From the NCBI GenBank assembly GCA_949752745.1, contig OX457027.1, positions 59,264,342 through 59,328,341 of the forward strand: a stretch of DNA of 64,000 nucleotides, written 5' to 3'. The stretch comes from Protula sp. h YS-2021. Its lineage: Eukaryota; Annelida; Polychaeta; Sabellida; Serpulidae. Shown piece after piece: positions 1 through 11,487 of the stretch (position 1 is the first letter of the stretch; the number at the start of each line of letters is the position of its first letter). The notes under the pieces were generated by a model. That model saw only the letters and a program-made list of their open reading frames with translations. It ran no database searches and had not been told where the DNA came from. Position numbers and translations under genes: made by a program.

Positions 1-167
1 ATGTGATTGTGTGTATTTTTGTTGGCCCTTGCAGGAAAGTGAGACATGTGATTGTGTGTATTTTTGTTGGCTTTTGGCAGGAAAATGAGACATGTGATTG
101 TGTGTATTTTTGTTGGCCCTTGGCAGGTAAATGAGACACATGTGATTGTGTGTATTTTTGTTGGCCC
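1..167. repeat. Short tandem repeat at window edge
   Basis: About three and a half direct units of 45-48 bp, each starting ATGTGATTGTGTGTATTTTT and ending near GGCAGGAAAATGAGAC, with small differences between units. The array is cut by the left edge, so its full length is unknown. It probably lies in an upstream intron of the SLC35C2-like gene. No coding content. Confidence 0.85.
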
Positions 168-826
168 GCGGTGTTTATCCGAGGGCTTGAATTAAATTGA
201 ACAACTCGCTTTTAGTAAAAGTTGATCTGAAAAAATGTTCGCATTAGGTGCACGTTACGCAACCAAGACATATAATCTCAAAATTAAAATCTACCAGGCA
301 AGATATAACACCACAGGTGAAAACTGCAAGCTCGTGCTGGCTTTAACTTCTGCAGCCACTCTCGTAGCAAACACTAGTTTTATGGGTAGATAATGTGTAT
401 TAAGAGAATTGCGGTTGATCCGTGAACAAACAACACCTAGAAGGAATACATAAAAATCGTAGGCAAACCAAACGAGTTGAATGGGTTGATAGTTACTGTG
501 AGTTGGCCAATGACAGAGGTGCTCGCAAAGACCCTCGAGCCCTTAGTGTCGACAGTTAATTCTTCCGCAAACCGGGTGAAGTACGAAAGTAAAGATTGCA
601 TATTTTGTAGCATATTCGTAAGAGATACTGAAGTCTCGCTGATACGGAAGTCAGTACTCGTCACAGTGGTCCATATTGTGTCGCGTGCATTGGTTTTCTT
701 TTTAAAATTCGCATAGCCAGTCTTGGTTTCACATTCATGATATGAAAGATTGATGCAAGTACTAGTGTAATGTCAGGCACGCTGTGCTCAGTGTGTGACG
801 TGGTTCCGTGTATGCCTCTCTCACAG
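168..826. other. Probable intron sequence, nothing recognised
   Basis: No exon of the SLC35C2-like gene was recognised here, although the gene must have earlier exons. The short open frames on both strands have no recognisable protein signature. The stretch ends in a pyrimidine-containing acceptor (CTCTCTCACAG) just before the first recognised exon at 827. Confidence 0.6.
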
Positions 827-3236
827 GTTTGCGGCATCCAGTAGATATGATGTATCACATGCAGCCATGGATGATTCTGGCGCTGATGCCGCTTTCTACA
901 GTCTTTGAAGGTATTAGCTGCCTCTAAAACGAGATTACAAAGTAAATCAGGTACCAGCCTATTTTAGGAATCCTCTTGTGTCCCTAGAGAAAAATAAATA
1001 ACTTGATAAACAATTGTAATGATGATAGAATAATGATGATAATAAGGCAGGTGGTGTATGGTGGCTGTTTGTTTGCAATAGGTGTTCACTTGTCGACAAC
1101 AGAAGTTGCCTTCGGCTACAGGGATAGCAAGAGCGAGCTGTCGATACTCCTCATACTGTTTGCAGGTTTTGCACGTTTTTAACACAGTTTTCCCAAATTT
1201 TTTTTTTAAAAAGAGAACGCCTGTAAAATAATGTTTCAAACTTGTAATTGAAGTTAATGCCTGAGTTGGAAACACTGACAGGATATCTAAGAACGGTGTA
1301 GTGTAGACAACTATAGCGGCATGGTACTGAAAAGGCTTTTAGTGAAATATGTCTGTTTTACTAAATTGTGTGAAAAAGAAGAAGAAGGAGAAACAAAGAA
1401 AACAAGGCTATAAATCTTGGAATAACAGTTTGTTTTAATGAAGTGTTGTAGTGGCGAAGAAATTTGTCATATTTCAGGTGCTTTCATAGCGTTTGGTTTG
1501 GAGATGTCGGAATTTCTGCTTGTCAGCTATACTTCTAGTCTCACCTTATCTGTAGGTGGTATTGTAAAGGTCAGTATTTTATGGGGTTGTTTTTTGTCAC
1601 GAAAATTATCATTCAGTAAGATTTATAATAAGCCTAGTGCAGGTGACCAGTATAGTGTGTTCTTGTGGTGCTTTACACAACATGAAATCGCTTGCTGCAG
1701 TCGTCTCTTACAGCTTAAAGATAAATTTGAGCAAGGTTCAGTGAGTCCTGCAAAATGGCATTGCAGCAGGATTGGGGGTGGGGGGGGGGGGAGGCGTTGG
1801 TGTGTTGTAACCCCGATATTTTAATTAGTCCCGGGGGACTATAGTATTCGGGTCTGTCCGTCTGGCGACACTTTGAAGTACAAATTTGTTCAAGCGATAT
1901 ATCAGCCGCTGTTCAACGCTGGCTTTTGATTTTTGCTACAGTGAAAATATATATATATTGAAGTCGTGCGACGTCGCATTATTTTTCGATTCGACCAAAA
2001 AATGACGAAATGGCGACTTGTTGAAAATAGGCAATGTTTTAGTATTTCTGTTGTCTACAGTGCAACTTTGTGCACGCGATATCTCAGCTGCTATTCAACT
2101 CTGACTTTTGATTGTTGCCACAGTGAAAATATATATATTGTAGTTGTGCGACGTCGCATTATTTTTCGATTGGACCATAGTTCATGGCGGGGGGCATTCA
2201 TCAGTTTTACTGATAACTTGTTGAAATTGGGAGAAAGTTGAAGTGATGAGCCAAGAAGTGTCAATTCGTGTAGCACTCCGATGTCTTGGAAATAGAACCA
2301 TATTGATCTATCGTTCTCCGTCATTCGAAAAATTGCTTTAGCGAATTTTATAAGCTGTAAGAATTATACGAGACAATATCCCGTTGTTCCGACTGAAGAA
2401 TAAATATGCTAACCAGTCAGTGATCTTGATTTTGTTAGGAAATTATAATCCTCCTCATAGCTACGTTGTGGAATGGCGATAAGATGAACGCGTTGAATAG
2501 CATAGGGCTGGTCATCTGCCTGTTGGGGATCATTGTCCACGTCCTATTTAAATCAATGGAAGGTGAGTGAAGCCGTTTCTTGTAATGTTTGAGGTCAAGG
2601 CCACTGTTATATGGCAGTGATCCTAGCGGTTCATGCACTTGAATTTGTTTAACTCTTTTTTTTTGGCAAGTCACGCTTTTAATATTGTCAACGGTAATTC
2701 AAATTCAGTTCAAAAGTTTTGAGAAAATTGCTCTAAGTGTATTGATTGGCTGAGCGATGTTCACGTTTGTTGTCTGCAATCTGCCGCAAGTTTTGGTGCT
2801 CAAAAAATCATATGAACGTGAAATAAATAGTTCACTGCTGAAGAAAGTACATCTTCTAGAAAAGAATTAATGCTACGTCATTAGTAACAGCAGTTTTAAC
2901 AGCCCAATCGATGTTACTTTATGTTTTTTTTAGAGAACAAGAAAATGATGCATGCAAAAACTAAGTTCTCGTTTAAGATCATGTCGTCATTATATTTCAT
3001 TGTGGAAGAGTGTCTCACTGCAAAAGTTGTAACCATTTTGATTTTCAGCTACTAAATCGGAGCGCGTCAGGTATTCAAGACTAGACGAGGATAGCGTGGA
3101 ATTGTTGGTAAAGAACGGAAACGCGGTAATCGACTCAGAAGACGAGAATGAGTTCGATGTATTCAATGTACAGAGAGACCGAGCGTCTTCACGACAGTCG
3201 TCTGATAGAACTCATTCGCGGCATACCACGGATTAG
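827..3236 (+). CDS. SLC35C2: SLC35C2-like nucleotide-sugar transporter, 3' half
   Basis: Five coding exons: 827-910, 1082-1165, 1478-1569, 2439-2562 and 3049-3236 (TAG at 3234-3236). All have GT-AG borders and compatible phases (exon entry 2,2,2,0,2). The peptides align in order with the C-terminal half of SLC35C2: HPVDMMYHMQP, then GVHLSTTEVAF, then EFLLVSYTSSLTLSVGGIVK, then LNSIGLVICLLGIIVHVLFK, then an acidic/serine-rich cytosolic tail. SLC35C2 is a drug/metabolite-superfamily, multi-pass Golgi/ERGIC protein related to the GDP-fucose transporter. In mammals it is reported to influence Notch O-fucosylation. The first half of the protein (early membrane segments) lies left of the window. 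The family call rests on sequence resemblance recognised by eye; the substrate is not determined by what is visible. Intron 3 holds a dispersed repeat (1828-2260). Confidence 0.9.
1828..2260. repeat. Dispersed repeat with GTCTGTCCGTC header and an internal duplication
   Basis: Starts with a CCCGGGGGACTATAG / GTCTGTCCGTCTGG header. Two direct copies of about 110 bp follow (near 1888-2000 and 2072-2180). Each contains a cramped CAGTGAAAATATATAT stretch and then GCGACGTCGCATTATTTTTC. The same header type occurs at about 7075 and 53105. The segment after the header near 7200 also resembles this one (TTCGATT, then AAATGAC, then TTGAAAATAG). It sits in an intron of the SLC35C2-like gene and looks non-coding. 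Confidence 0.7.
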
Positions 3237-3361
3237 GAACCCACATCTATCTATGATCTCATTCGACGAGTGATATGATGTAAATGAGGGAATTTTAGGA
3301 CCAAGTCCGAATTGTAGAATTTAACAGTTGTTTTACACATCAACAGGAGCATTGATTTTGA

Positions 3362-3367
3362 AATAAA
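3362..3367 (+). terminator. Polyadenylation signal AATAAA of the SLC35C2-like gene
   Basis: AATAAA lies 126 bp after the stop codon and is the first canonical hexamer in the 3' flank, so the transcript probably ends within the next 10-30 bp. Inferred from position only. Confidence 0.55.
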
Positions 3368-3672
3368 CCCTGGTCCTGATAAAACTATCTGTACCCGTGG
3401 CTGCTGGCGACCATAGGTTACACATCAGCTCTCGGCTCTCTGCTTTTAATGTATATTAATGTATGTATCAATATTTTATCTGTTGACACTTGAGTGGGCA
3501 ATCTTGGCGTAGAGCAGAACTATTGATTAGTACGGGTATTTGTTGCTTTACCGTAGCGAATTTAAAGGCATGGGCCCTCCCCGCTCTCCCATTTTGTCGT
3601 GGCTGAAACATATCCATCTGTGTTGGTTTCTTGCAAAAAAATATTATAAAATTATTTTGACATACTCCTGGG

Positions 3673-3675
3673 AGT

Positions 3676-3706
<31 letters not shown>
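3673..3706. repeat. (GT)n followed by a G run
   Basis: About nine GT units run directly into 16-17 consecutive G. Simple sequence with no coding meaning, although frames stay open through it. Confidence 0.9.
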
Positions 3707-3941
3707 TCGATTAGCTGTAAGCTGAGTGAGGCTGGGCAAGCGTACCTTCGAGCCGCTTGCTGTGAAGCAAAACCAGCTAGTGCCCATGTCCTTTATCTGA
3801 AGTAATTGTTGTTTTATTTGCGAATTTGTGTAAAATTTCAAGTGGACCAAAACGTAATCCTTGTTAATTGTTTCACTTTCAAAATGTGCCATTAGGAAAT
3901 TGTTTGGGTGTGAAATACTGCGAGATAGGTTTTAAAAAATC

Positions 3942-4402
3942 TCACCACACCCTCAACTCACCATACCTTCCAACTCACCATGCCTTCCAACTTACCATAC
4001 CTCTCAACTCACCATACCTTCCAACTCACCATACCTGCCAATTCACCGCACCTACCAACTCGCCATGCCTTCCAACTCACCATATCTTCCAACTCACCAT
4101 GCCTTCCAACTCACCATACCTTCCAACTCACCATACCTGCCAATTCACCACACCTGCCAACTCGCCATACCTTCCAACTCACCATGCCTTCCAACTTACC
4201 ATACCTCTCAACTCACCATACTTTCCAACTCACCATACCTGCCAATTCACCACACCTGCCAACTCGCCATACCTTCCAACTCACCATGCCTTCCAACTTA
4301 CCATACCTCTCAACTCGCCATACCTTCCAACTCACCATGCCTTTCAGCTCAAAATACCTTCCAACTCACCATACCTTCCAACTCACCATGCCATCCAACT
4401 TG
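3942..4402. repeat. 17-bp minisatellite
   Basis: About 27 imperfect copies of a 17-bp unit, consensus AACTCACCATACCTTCC, with common variants (ATGCC, ACCTGCC, TACCTCTC). There is higher-order structure, since blocks of several variant units recur. Because 17 is not a multiple of three, and the unit gives no stop codons in the forward frames, all three plus frames stay open. These open frames are artefacts of the repeat. Confidence 0.95.
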
Positions 4403-4514
4403 CCCCACTCTTACCTACCCCATTTTTTATACAATGTCCTTGAGTACATAACGTGAGGCCGTGAAAAAAAAAATGCTCATCGTATACGTTGGTGTTCTCC
4501 ATTTAAATATGTAA

Positions 4515-4951
4515 GGGGCCATCCATTAAGTACGTGCGCCAAAATTGGTCAAGTTTTGACTGCCCCCCCCCCCCATCCCCTGTACGTAGTGCGTACGCAT
4601 TGGCGTAGACCCCCCCCCCCCTCCCCCGTACGCACGTTGTGCTATACTGAAAAAATATCAGTTGGTTTTAAAAACTAAAATGCACTTGATCAATGACAAA
4701 ATTGAAAGTGTACATGCCAACATACATAAAAATGTGAATAAAGTAGCCACTGCACCAAAAAGAGTATAATATTCAATTTGTAAATCGATGTATTGGGTTA
4801 TTTAATTGCATAAAAATATGTTTAAAAAATGCATTCGTACGCAGCAGTCCGGATCCTCACTCCACCTTTACGCAGTGCGTACGCACCGACCGTGAGCCCT
4901 CCCCCCCATCCCCCCCCCCCCTCTGTGCGTACGTTCTTTATGGATGACCCC
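4515..4951. mobile_element. MITE with TAA target duplication (PIF/Harbinger-type)
   Basis: The ends are inverted: the left starts GGGGCCATCCATTAAGTACG and the right end reads, on the other strand, GGGGTCATCCATAAAGAACG. Flanking TAA (4512-4514 and 4952-4954) forms a 3-bp duplication of the TWA type used by PIF/Harbinger transposases. The interior is non-coding and carries several C runs plus GCGTACGCA-like motifs. Superfamily assignment is inferred from the TSD alone. Confidence 0.75.
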
Positions 4952-4954
4952 TAA

Positions 4955-7020
4955 ACGTAGAATATGCGGAATTAAAAAGCTTCTTCATTATTAAAGCAAT
5001 TCTGATTTAAAAGTGATGTGCTTGAATTTTTCGAAAAAGGTGAGGAAGGAAGATGGGGGAGTTGCAGTTAAGAATAGAAGAGTACATATAAGCATTTTCA
5101 GGGCTGGAGCATCTGCGATCAAATTTTATTGAATGCGTTGTTGTGATTGCAATAATTATTGTTGAGTGAAATGCTGAGAGGGGACGTTCTGAGCCTTGCA
5201 ATCAAGGATAAACGAGTGCATAAAAGTATTTTTAAGACAAGTATTTGGCAAGGTTTTAGGTATCAAGTATAAATTGCAAAATAAACAGACACATTAAACA
5301 ACACAAAAAAAAAAAGAGATACAAATGGGGTGCTCTCGATTTTTTTTTGTGTGCAGGTATGGTGAGGAGCAGGTATGGCGACTTGACCTACTACCTGTGA
5401 AGTGACACAGAGTATATCAGCGTTCGCGTTTGCGGCGTACATACATGCTAAAGTACGCAGAAATTCCCCCCCCCCCCAAAAAAAAAAAAAAAAAAAAAAA
5501 ACAGGCGCAGAAATTTGGGGACTCTTGTGTCTAGCTGAACACAGAAAATACAGTCAGAGGATACAAATCTTCCCCACTAAAAATTTTACTGTCCTAAGCG
5601 TCTGAAATTGGAAGCAGTGTGACGAATGCTCTGCGTCCAGTTTGAAAAAAAAAAACACCTGCCGCGAACGCTGTTATACGTGCAAGGTAGTGGTGAGGTA
5701 AGGTAGTGTAAAGGTGGTTTATTTTTGTATTTTAATTTACGAATGTCAAATAAATTAAGGTTGTGCGGTGACGGGAGTGTTGGTAACGTCACCCAAACAG
5801 TGGCGCCGTTTCCGGTCGCGAAAAGGAGCGAATGCGAAAACATTATCCGACATTGTCATTCATTTACCCCGGCCTTGTGGGATTCGATATCTAATAGAGA
5901 GACTAGACAGTATTATTATTTTTTTTTGTTTAGATTGTAAATAGTAATATAATCATTGCAAACCCACAGAAGCGTTCAAACCATTCCGTGGTGAAAGTGA
6001 GACAGACGAAGGGCAGTTCGTTCCCAGTTTCCGGCGTATGACTTGCGGATTGCTTGGGGCTGATTCACATCTCTTGAGTTTTACTTTAAAAAATAGATAA
6101 TAGAGCTGTGAAAGCTTGATAACATTGTTTATTTTCTGTGATAAATGTGGAAAAAAAATGGACCACGATAATATACTGGCTTCAAAAGCGGTGTGATGCC
6201 GCAGCGTGGGATTGAATGCCAGATTAACAAGCATAATGCGAGTCGGCGTCTGTTGGGCTGAACGTTCTACCCTTGTACTGGTCTCGGGTTGTGTATCTCT
6301 CCAAAGCAGCGACTGTGAAATATATTTGCCTATAGGAAATGAAGTATATATTCAGTAATTCGAAGTTGGTTTGACATTTCTTTTATCGACAGTTAAGGAA
6401 TTAGTGTCGTAGACATAGGGATGTGGGAAGGTTTGAAGTTCATATGATTTTAATAGTAAGAAATGTATTTATTTCTGTTAGGAAAAACAATGGTAACTTT
6501 TAAGATGAACAGTAATGGATAATCAACAAGAACGTTGCAAGGGCTCTGCACAAGCAAAATTCTGTAAAACTGCAGGGAAGTTTCTTTGCATTTTACGTAA
6601 TAGTTAGCGAAAAAAATATGACTGTATCTGGTTTTATAAAAACGGCATTTTGCAGTATATATAAACGAATATTTCAGATGACTATCCTTGGAAGTTTCCG
6701 AAATGCACTCCAATTAACATCGTGACGAGGGGGGGGGGGGGGGGGGGGTTGTCTCGTCACAGAAAAGGGTTGTTTCAACGTGAAAAACCCCATGACTAAC
6801 ATTTTCTGAATACACCTTATAACAAATATAAAGGTTCTGAAATGGTGTGTAGGAAAAATAAGCACTGGCTTGTTTCATGAGCGCTTTTGCATAAATATAC
6901 TACTCTAACGATTTTCTCTTACAGTTCCATTTTAAAGTGTACGCATAATAATTATTACTTGATAAAATGATAAAATTATTTAAAAATAACTATTAAAATG
7001 AGTTTTTTTTTCAAAGCCCA
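4955..7020. other. Intergenic, simple tracts only
   Basis: No exon with coding signature was recognised on either strand. Visible items are a C13-A27-type tract at 5466-5501 and a G run at about 6729-6748. The open frames here are short and lack recognisable domains. Confidence 0.6.
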
Positions 7021-10000
7021 GCTTCTACAGAAGCAGTGGCTATAGCAGTAATTATCCCCCGTGTAACGGAGGGATATAGTTTTCGGCTTGTCTGTCCGTC
7101 CGTCCGAACTAGTATACTATCTTTTGTCCAGGCTGTTACTCGAAAACTATTCATGCTAATGCCTTTTCGTTTTGCATGCGGTTAATACGTATACTGAAGG
7201 TGAGCAACGTTGTAGTTTTGTTCGATTTGAAAAGAAATTGTCAAAATGACAGCATTTTGAAAATAGATAAAAATTCAAACACTATTATTTAAAATAAGAA
7301 TTCTGAAGCAGATACGAAACCAGATATTTTTGGTAGACTATTCCGAAATAGACTACCGATAAATCAGCCAGTTTTAGGCAAATCACGGAAAAAAAGTAAT
7401 GGCCAGTTAGGCACAAATGTCCGCTACCCTTAACCAAAATTTCAAGAGATTGAGGCCTGGAGTCATTTAAGTTTTCAATAAGAAATAAGATTTTCGCCAA
7501 TCATGCCCCGCCACCGAAATTTTTGTAAATCACCACAAATAAATAAATAAATAAAAACTAAGCAGGAACTAATGCTTCCTTCTCTATTCAAAATTTTAAG
7601 ACATTAAGATTATGTAAGTGGCGTTTGTTAAGATTGTATTAAGAAATTGGCTTTTCATCAATATTGCCGCCAGCTCTTTCTAAATTACGAACACAAAAGT
7701 AATAGCCAGGTAAATAAGACAGGCCATGTCTCTGGTGTCAGTTAAGATTATACTGATTTTTTTTTGTTTGTTTTTTTTTTTCGCCAATATTTCCGCCAAG
7801 TTTTGGCGCATCGCCAAGAAAATAACAGCCGGGTAGTACTAATGCCTGCTACCATCGATTAAAATTTCAAGACAGTCAGGCTATTTTCCTGCCGTTAGTT
7901 CAGATTTTTCCAAAAAAATATGCTTGTTTGAAAATAGTCTTACTGTCTTGAAATTTTAGGTGAAGGTAGCAGACATTACTGCCTACCTGACTATTACTTA
8001 TCTTGGCAATTGGCCAAAATTGGCAGAAATTTTGGCAAAAACCCAAAATATTTACAGTAAAATTTTAATTAACTGCTGGAAAATATTCTGAGTGGCTTGA
8101 AATGTTAAGTAAAGTTTGCAGGCATTATTACCTTCCTGGTTGATACTTGGTGATTGCCCAAAAAATTGGCGGATATTTTGGCGAAAAATTTTTTAACTAA
8201 CCCCACAGGAAGATAGTCTTACTGTTTAAATTGTAAGGAAAGGTAGCAAACATTAATACCTGCCTGACCATTACTTTTTTGTGATTAGCAAAAAAAGACA
8301 GAAAATATAGCGAAAAAAAAAACAAAAAAATCAGTAAAATATTAACGAACTCCAGGAAAATAGCCTCGTTGCCTTGTAATTTTAAGTAGCAGTACTGCAC
8401 ATTACTACCTAACTGGCTATTATTTTTTTGCAAATTCGCAAAAATTGACGGAAATATTCGCTGAAAACAATTTTCTTGAAAAAGTCTCTCCTAGGGTTGT
8501 CATGGAAAGATTCTTAATTTTCGGGGAATATAGGAAGCGTAAGTGGCCACCTAGCTGTTACTTGTTTCGGCCTTTCGATAAAAACTGGCGGAAATTTTAG
8601 CGCTAAGCCAAAAAAGTCAATGAAATCTTAACTAATCCCAGGAAAATAGTCTTAATGTTTGAAATTTCAAGGAAAGGTAACAGGCATTAATGCCTACCTG
8701 GCTATTACTTTTGTTGGTGACTGGCCAAAAAATTGGTAGAATTTTGGCAAAAACAACAAAAATTCAGTAAAATCTTAACGAACTCCAGGAAAATAATCCC
8801 ACCGCCTTGTAATTGTATGTAACAGTTGCACGCATTATTACCTACATTCTTATTACTTTTTTGGCAATTCGAAAAAATGGGTTTAAATATTGGACAAAAT
8901 GTATTTAAAATGGATATTCTCCTATGGTTTCAATGAAAACGTGCACGTAAGTGTCCAGCTGGCTATTACTTGTTTTGGTCATTTGCCAAAAATTGGCAGA
9001 AAAATTGGTGAACCCCCCCCCCCCCCCCCCAAAGAAAAAAGAAAAGAAAAAGAAAGAAACATCAGTAAAATCTTAACTCACACCACAGAAATGACCTTAC
9101 TGTCTTGAAATTTTGGTTAAAGATAGTGGTCATTAGTACTCTCCCGGTGAAAACGTTGGCGAAAAACCAATTCTTACTACAGTCGTACTAACGCTTGGGA
9201 TATAATGTTAGCTTCGTAAAAGTTTAATTATGGAATCGGAAATTAATACCTATCGGGTTACAACTTTTTTTGTGATTCGCCAAAAAGCATTATCTAAAAT
9301 GCAACTGGTTCTACGTATTTGGCCTACTACCACTACTACGTATTTAGCCGCAATCTCTTGAAATTCTGAATAAAGGTGGCAGGCCTTGGTAGCCACCTGG
9401 CTAGCACGTTTTTTTCGTGACTTGCCTAAAAGTGGTGGAAATATTAACCAAAAACAATTTTCATGAAAACGCATCTCCTCCTGGGATTTAAATGGAAACG
9501 TCCTAAAATTTTGACTGAAGGTAGTGGTATGGTACGTATGTCCACCTCTGTATTACTTCTTTTTTGGCTATTTGAAGAAAAGAAATGGCCGAAACACGTG
9601 GCTATTTCTTTCTTCTTTTTTGCGATTCGCTAAAAATTGCTAGATATATTGGCGATAAATCATTTTAGCATTAAAATCTTGACTGACGCCAGAGAAATAA
9701 CATTTTGGTTAAAATAGGGATCATTTTGTTTTCGTGATTCGACAAAAATTGCAGAAATATTGGTCAAAATTCAATTTCTTACTAAACTCTTCACAAATGC
9801 TAGGGAGTATAATCTTACTGTCAGAAAATTTTGAAGAATGGAAGCTTACAGTAGTACATACCAGGCTGGTGTTTTTTGTTAGTAGTTCGCCAAATTATCG
9901 GAAATATTGGCGAAAAACCATTATCTTAGTGAAATCTTAATTGACACCGGGATATGGCCTTACTCTGTTGAAATTAAAGGTGGGGAGCATTGTTACCCAC

Positions 10001-10445
10001 ATGGCTGAAATTTTTCTCCAAAAATTGTCGGAAGAATTGAAAAATACAAGTTATGGTAAAATCTTAATTGGCGCCAGGGAAATAGTCTTACTGTCTTGAA
10101 ATGTTGGTTAAAGGTAGTAGACTTTAGCACCAGCCTGGCTTTCACTTTTGTTTGACGATTTACCACAAGTGTCCACCTGGCTGTTGTTATTTTTTAGCAG
10201 TTTACAAAAAAATAATAATGGAAATATTGTCGAAAACAAACAGGTCATAAAAGACGCGAGTATATGATCATATGGTCCTAATATTTTTAATTAAAGGCAG
10301 CGGGCATTATTACCTATTACTTGGCTATTACTTTTTTGGCATTCGCCAAAAATTGGTCGAAACATTGACGATAAACCATTTTTGTATTCACATCTTGACT
10401 GATGCCAGGCACATAGCTTTACTGTCTTGAAATTTTGGTTGAAGG
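7021..10445. repeat. Long degenerate tandem array with an orientation switch
   Basis: A header (CTTCTACAGAAGCAGTGGC, then GTCTGTCCGTCCGTC near 7095) is followed by many diverged units. Each unit carries recurring phrases: GCCAAAAATTGGCGGAAAT, AAAATCTTAACT, CTTACTGTCTTGAAATTTT, GGTAGCAGACATTA and CCTACCTGGCTATTACTTTT. From about 7930 onward the phrases recur every 140-150 bp and read forward. At about 7430 and 7860 the same phrase reads in reverse (AAAATTTCAAGACAGTCAGG), so the polarity flips near 7900. No protein is encoded. A related fragment in inverted orientation lies at about 54735-55560. Confidence 0.8.
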
Positions 10446-11487
10446 TTATGCTTCTATGTCATAAATCCTGACATCGGCATTGAAGAGATGGGGCAGTCAA
10501 ATGGACAATCTTGTTGAAAATATATGGGTGTGGATTTGCTTGTCGTCCCGGGTTGTTCCTAAGGGTTGTATACGTGGCATCGTATTGCCTGTAAACCTTT
10601 GATGTTACCACCATTAACGGGTCACCTTGCCCTGCATATTGTGACTTCGCCATTTAAACCCATGTTGTTCTAAATACACAGTCCATTGCTAAGTAAACTA
10701 CCACACTGCACAGAAAGCCACGGGTATCAAGTTGCGATGACGAAATTCCATCCTTGGCAGAGTCGGCGTATAGTCGCCGTGTGTTCTTAAAAAGTCCGTC
10801 CTGGCAGAATGCACGGACTTTATTGAAGTTGTCTCACTACCTGCCGAACTTGCTATCATAATCATTTTAAGTACAGTACAGCAAACACGTCGAATAATCT
10901 GAGACGGTGTCGACACAGGATGAGGATTGCGTTATGTGCCTCGCGGATATCAGCTCCACAAGAAATGTACATTTTTCTTTTAATGTAATCCTAAAAACTT
11001 TAAATTCAGAATTTTAAAGCAAGATAAACTTATAAATATATAGCAATTAGCTCTTCTTTATGAGTAAATCTGGTGAATTTAAAGAAATGTGATGTTGAAT
11101 TTCGTACGGTTGTTTAAAATAAGCTTGTTTGATAGGGTGAAACACCCGTGTCTGGTAGTAAAAGTCCCGCAGTGGGGGATACTACTCGGAGTGAATTTTC
11201 GCTGTTATGTGTCACAGTTGTGACTTAGCTCCACCACACCCACCCTGCCGATCAACCCCCCCCCCCCCCACCACCTCCGAAGCTGGGGTGGGTGCGAAGG
11301 CGAAGCAGTGAAAGGAACTGCCTTCTTACACCGTTTAGAATCATTTCAAACCTATCGATCAGCATAAAATTGAATTCAGTTAATCAATGTGTGGCGATAA
11401 TGTAATGCGTTAAGACTTCAGTGAATTAATTTTTTAATTCCAAAGGCATCAAAAGAAATGCAATTTGAATTCTGAACTTTTAAAGAA
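10446..11487. other. Intergenic upstream of the secreted-protein pair
   Basis: Two short minus-strand open frames (10459-10653 and 10698-10916) have no recognised domain. A CCACCACACCCACC-rich stretch with a C13 run lies at about 11232-11272. The promoter of the gene starting at 11488 should lie in this interval, but no convincing TATA box or initiator was recognised. Confidence 0.5.

Noticed and set aside
2435..2674. Minus-strand 79-codon frame over 2435-2674
   Set aside because: It is antisense to an SLC35C2 exon whose sense translation is clearly the conserved one.
3868..4456. Three overlapping plus-strand open frames of up to 191 codons, rich in Pro-Thr-His-Asn
   Set aside because: They are the three frames of the 17-bp minisatellite. 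No initiation context, domain or codon bias.
10459..10916. Two consecutive minus-strand frames as a possible gene
   Set aside because: No recognisable domain, no splice structure linking them, and no match in character to neighbours. Could be a worn transposon piece but not supportable.
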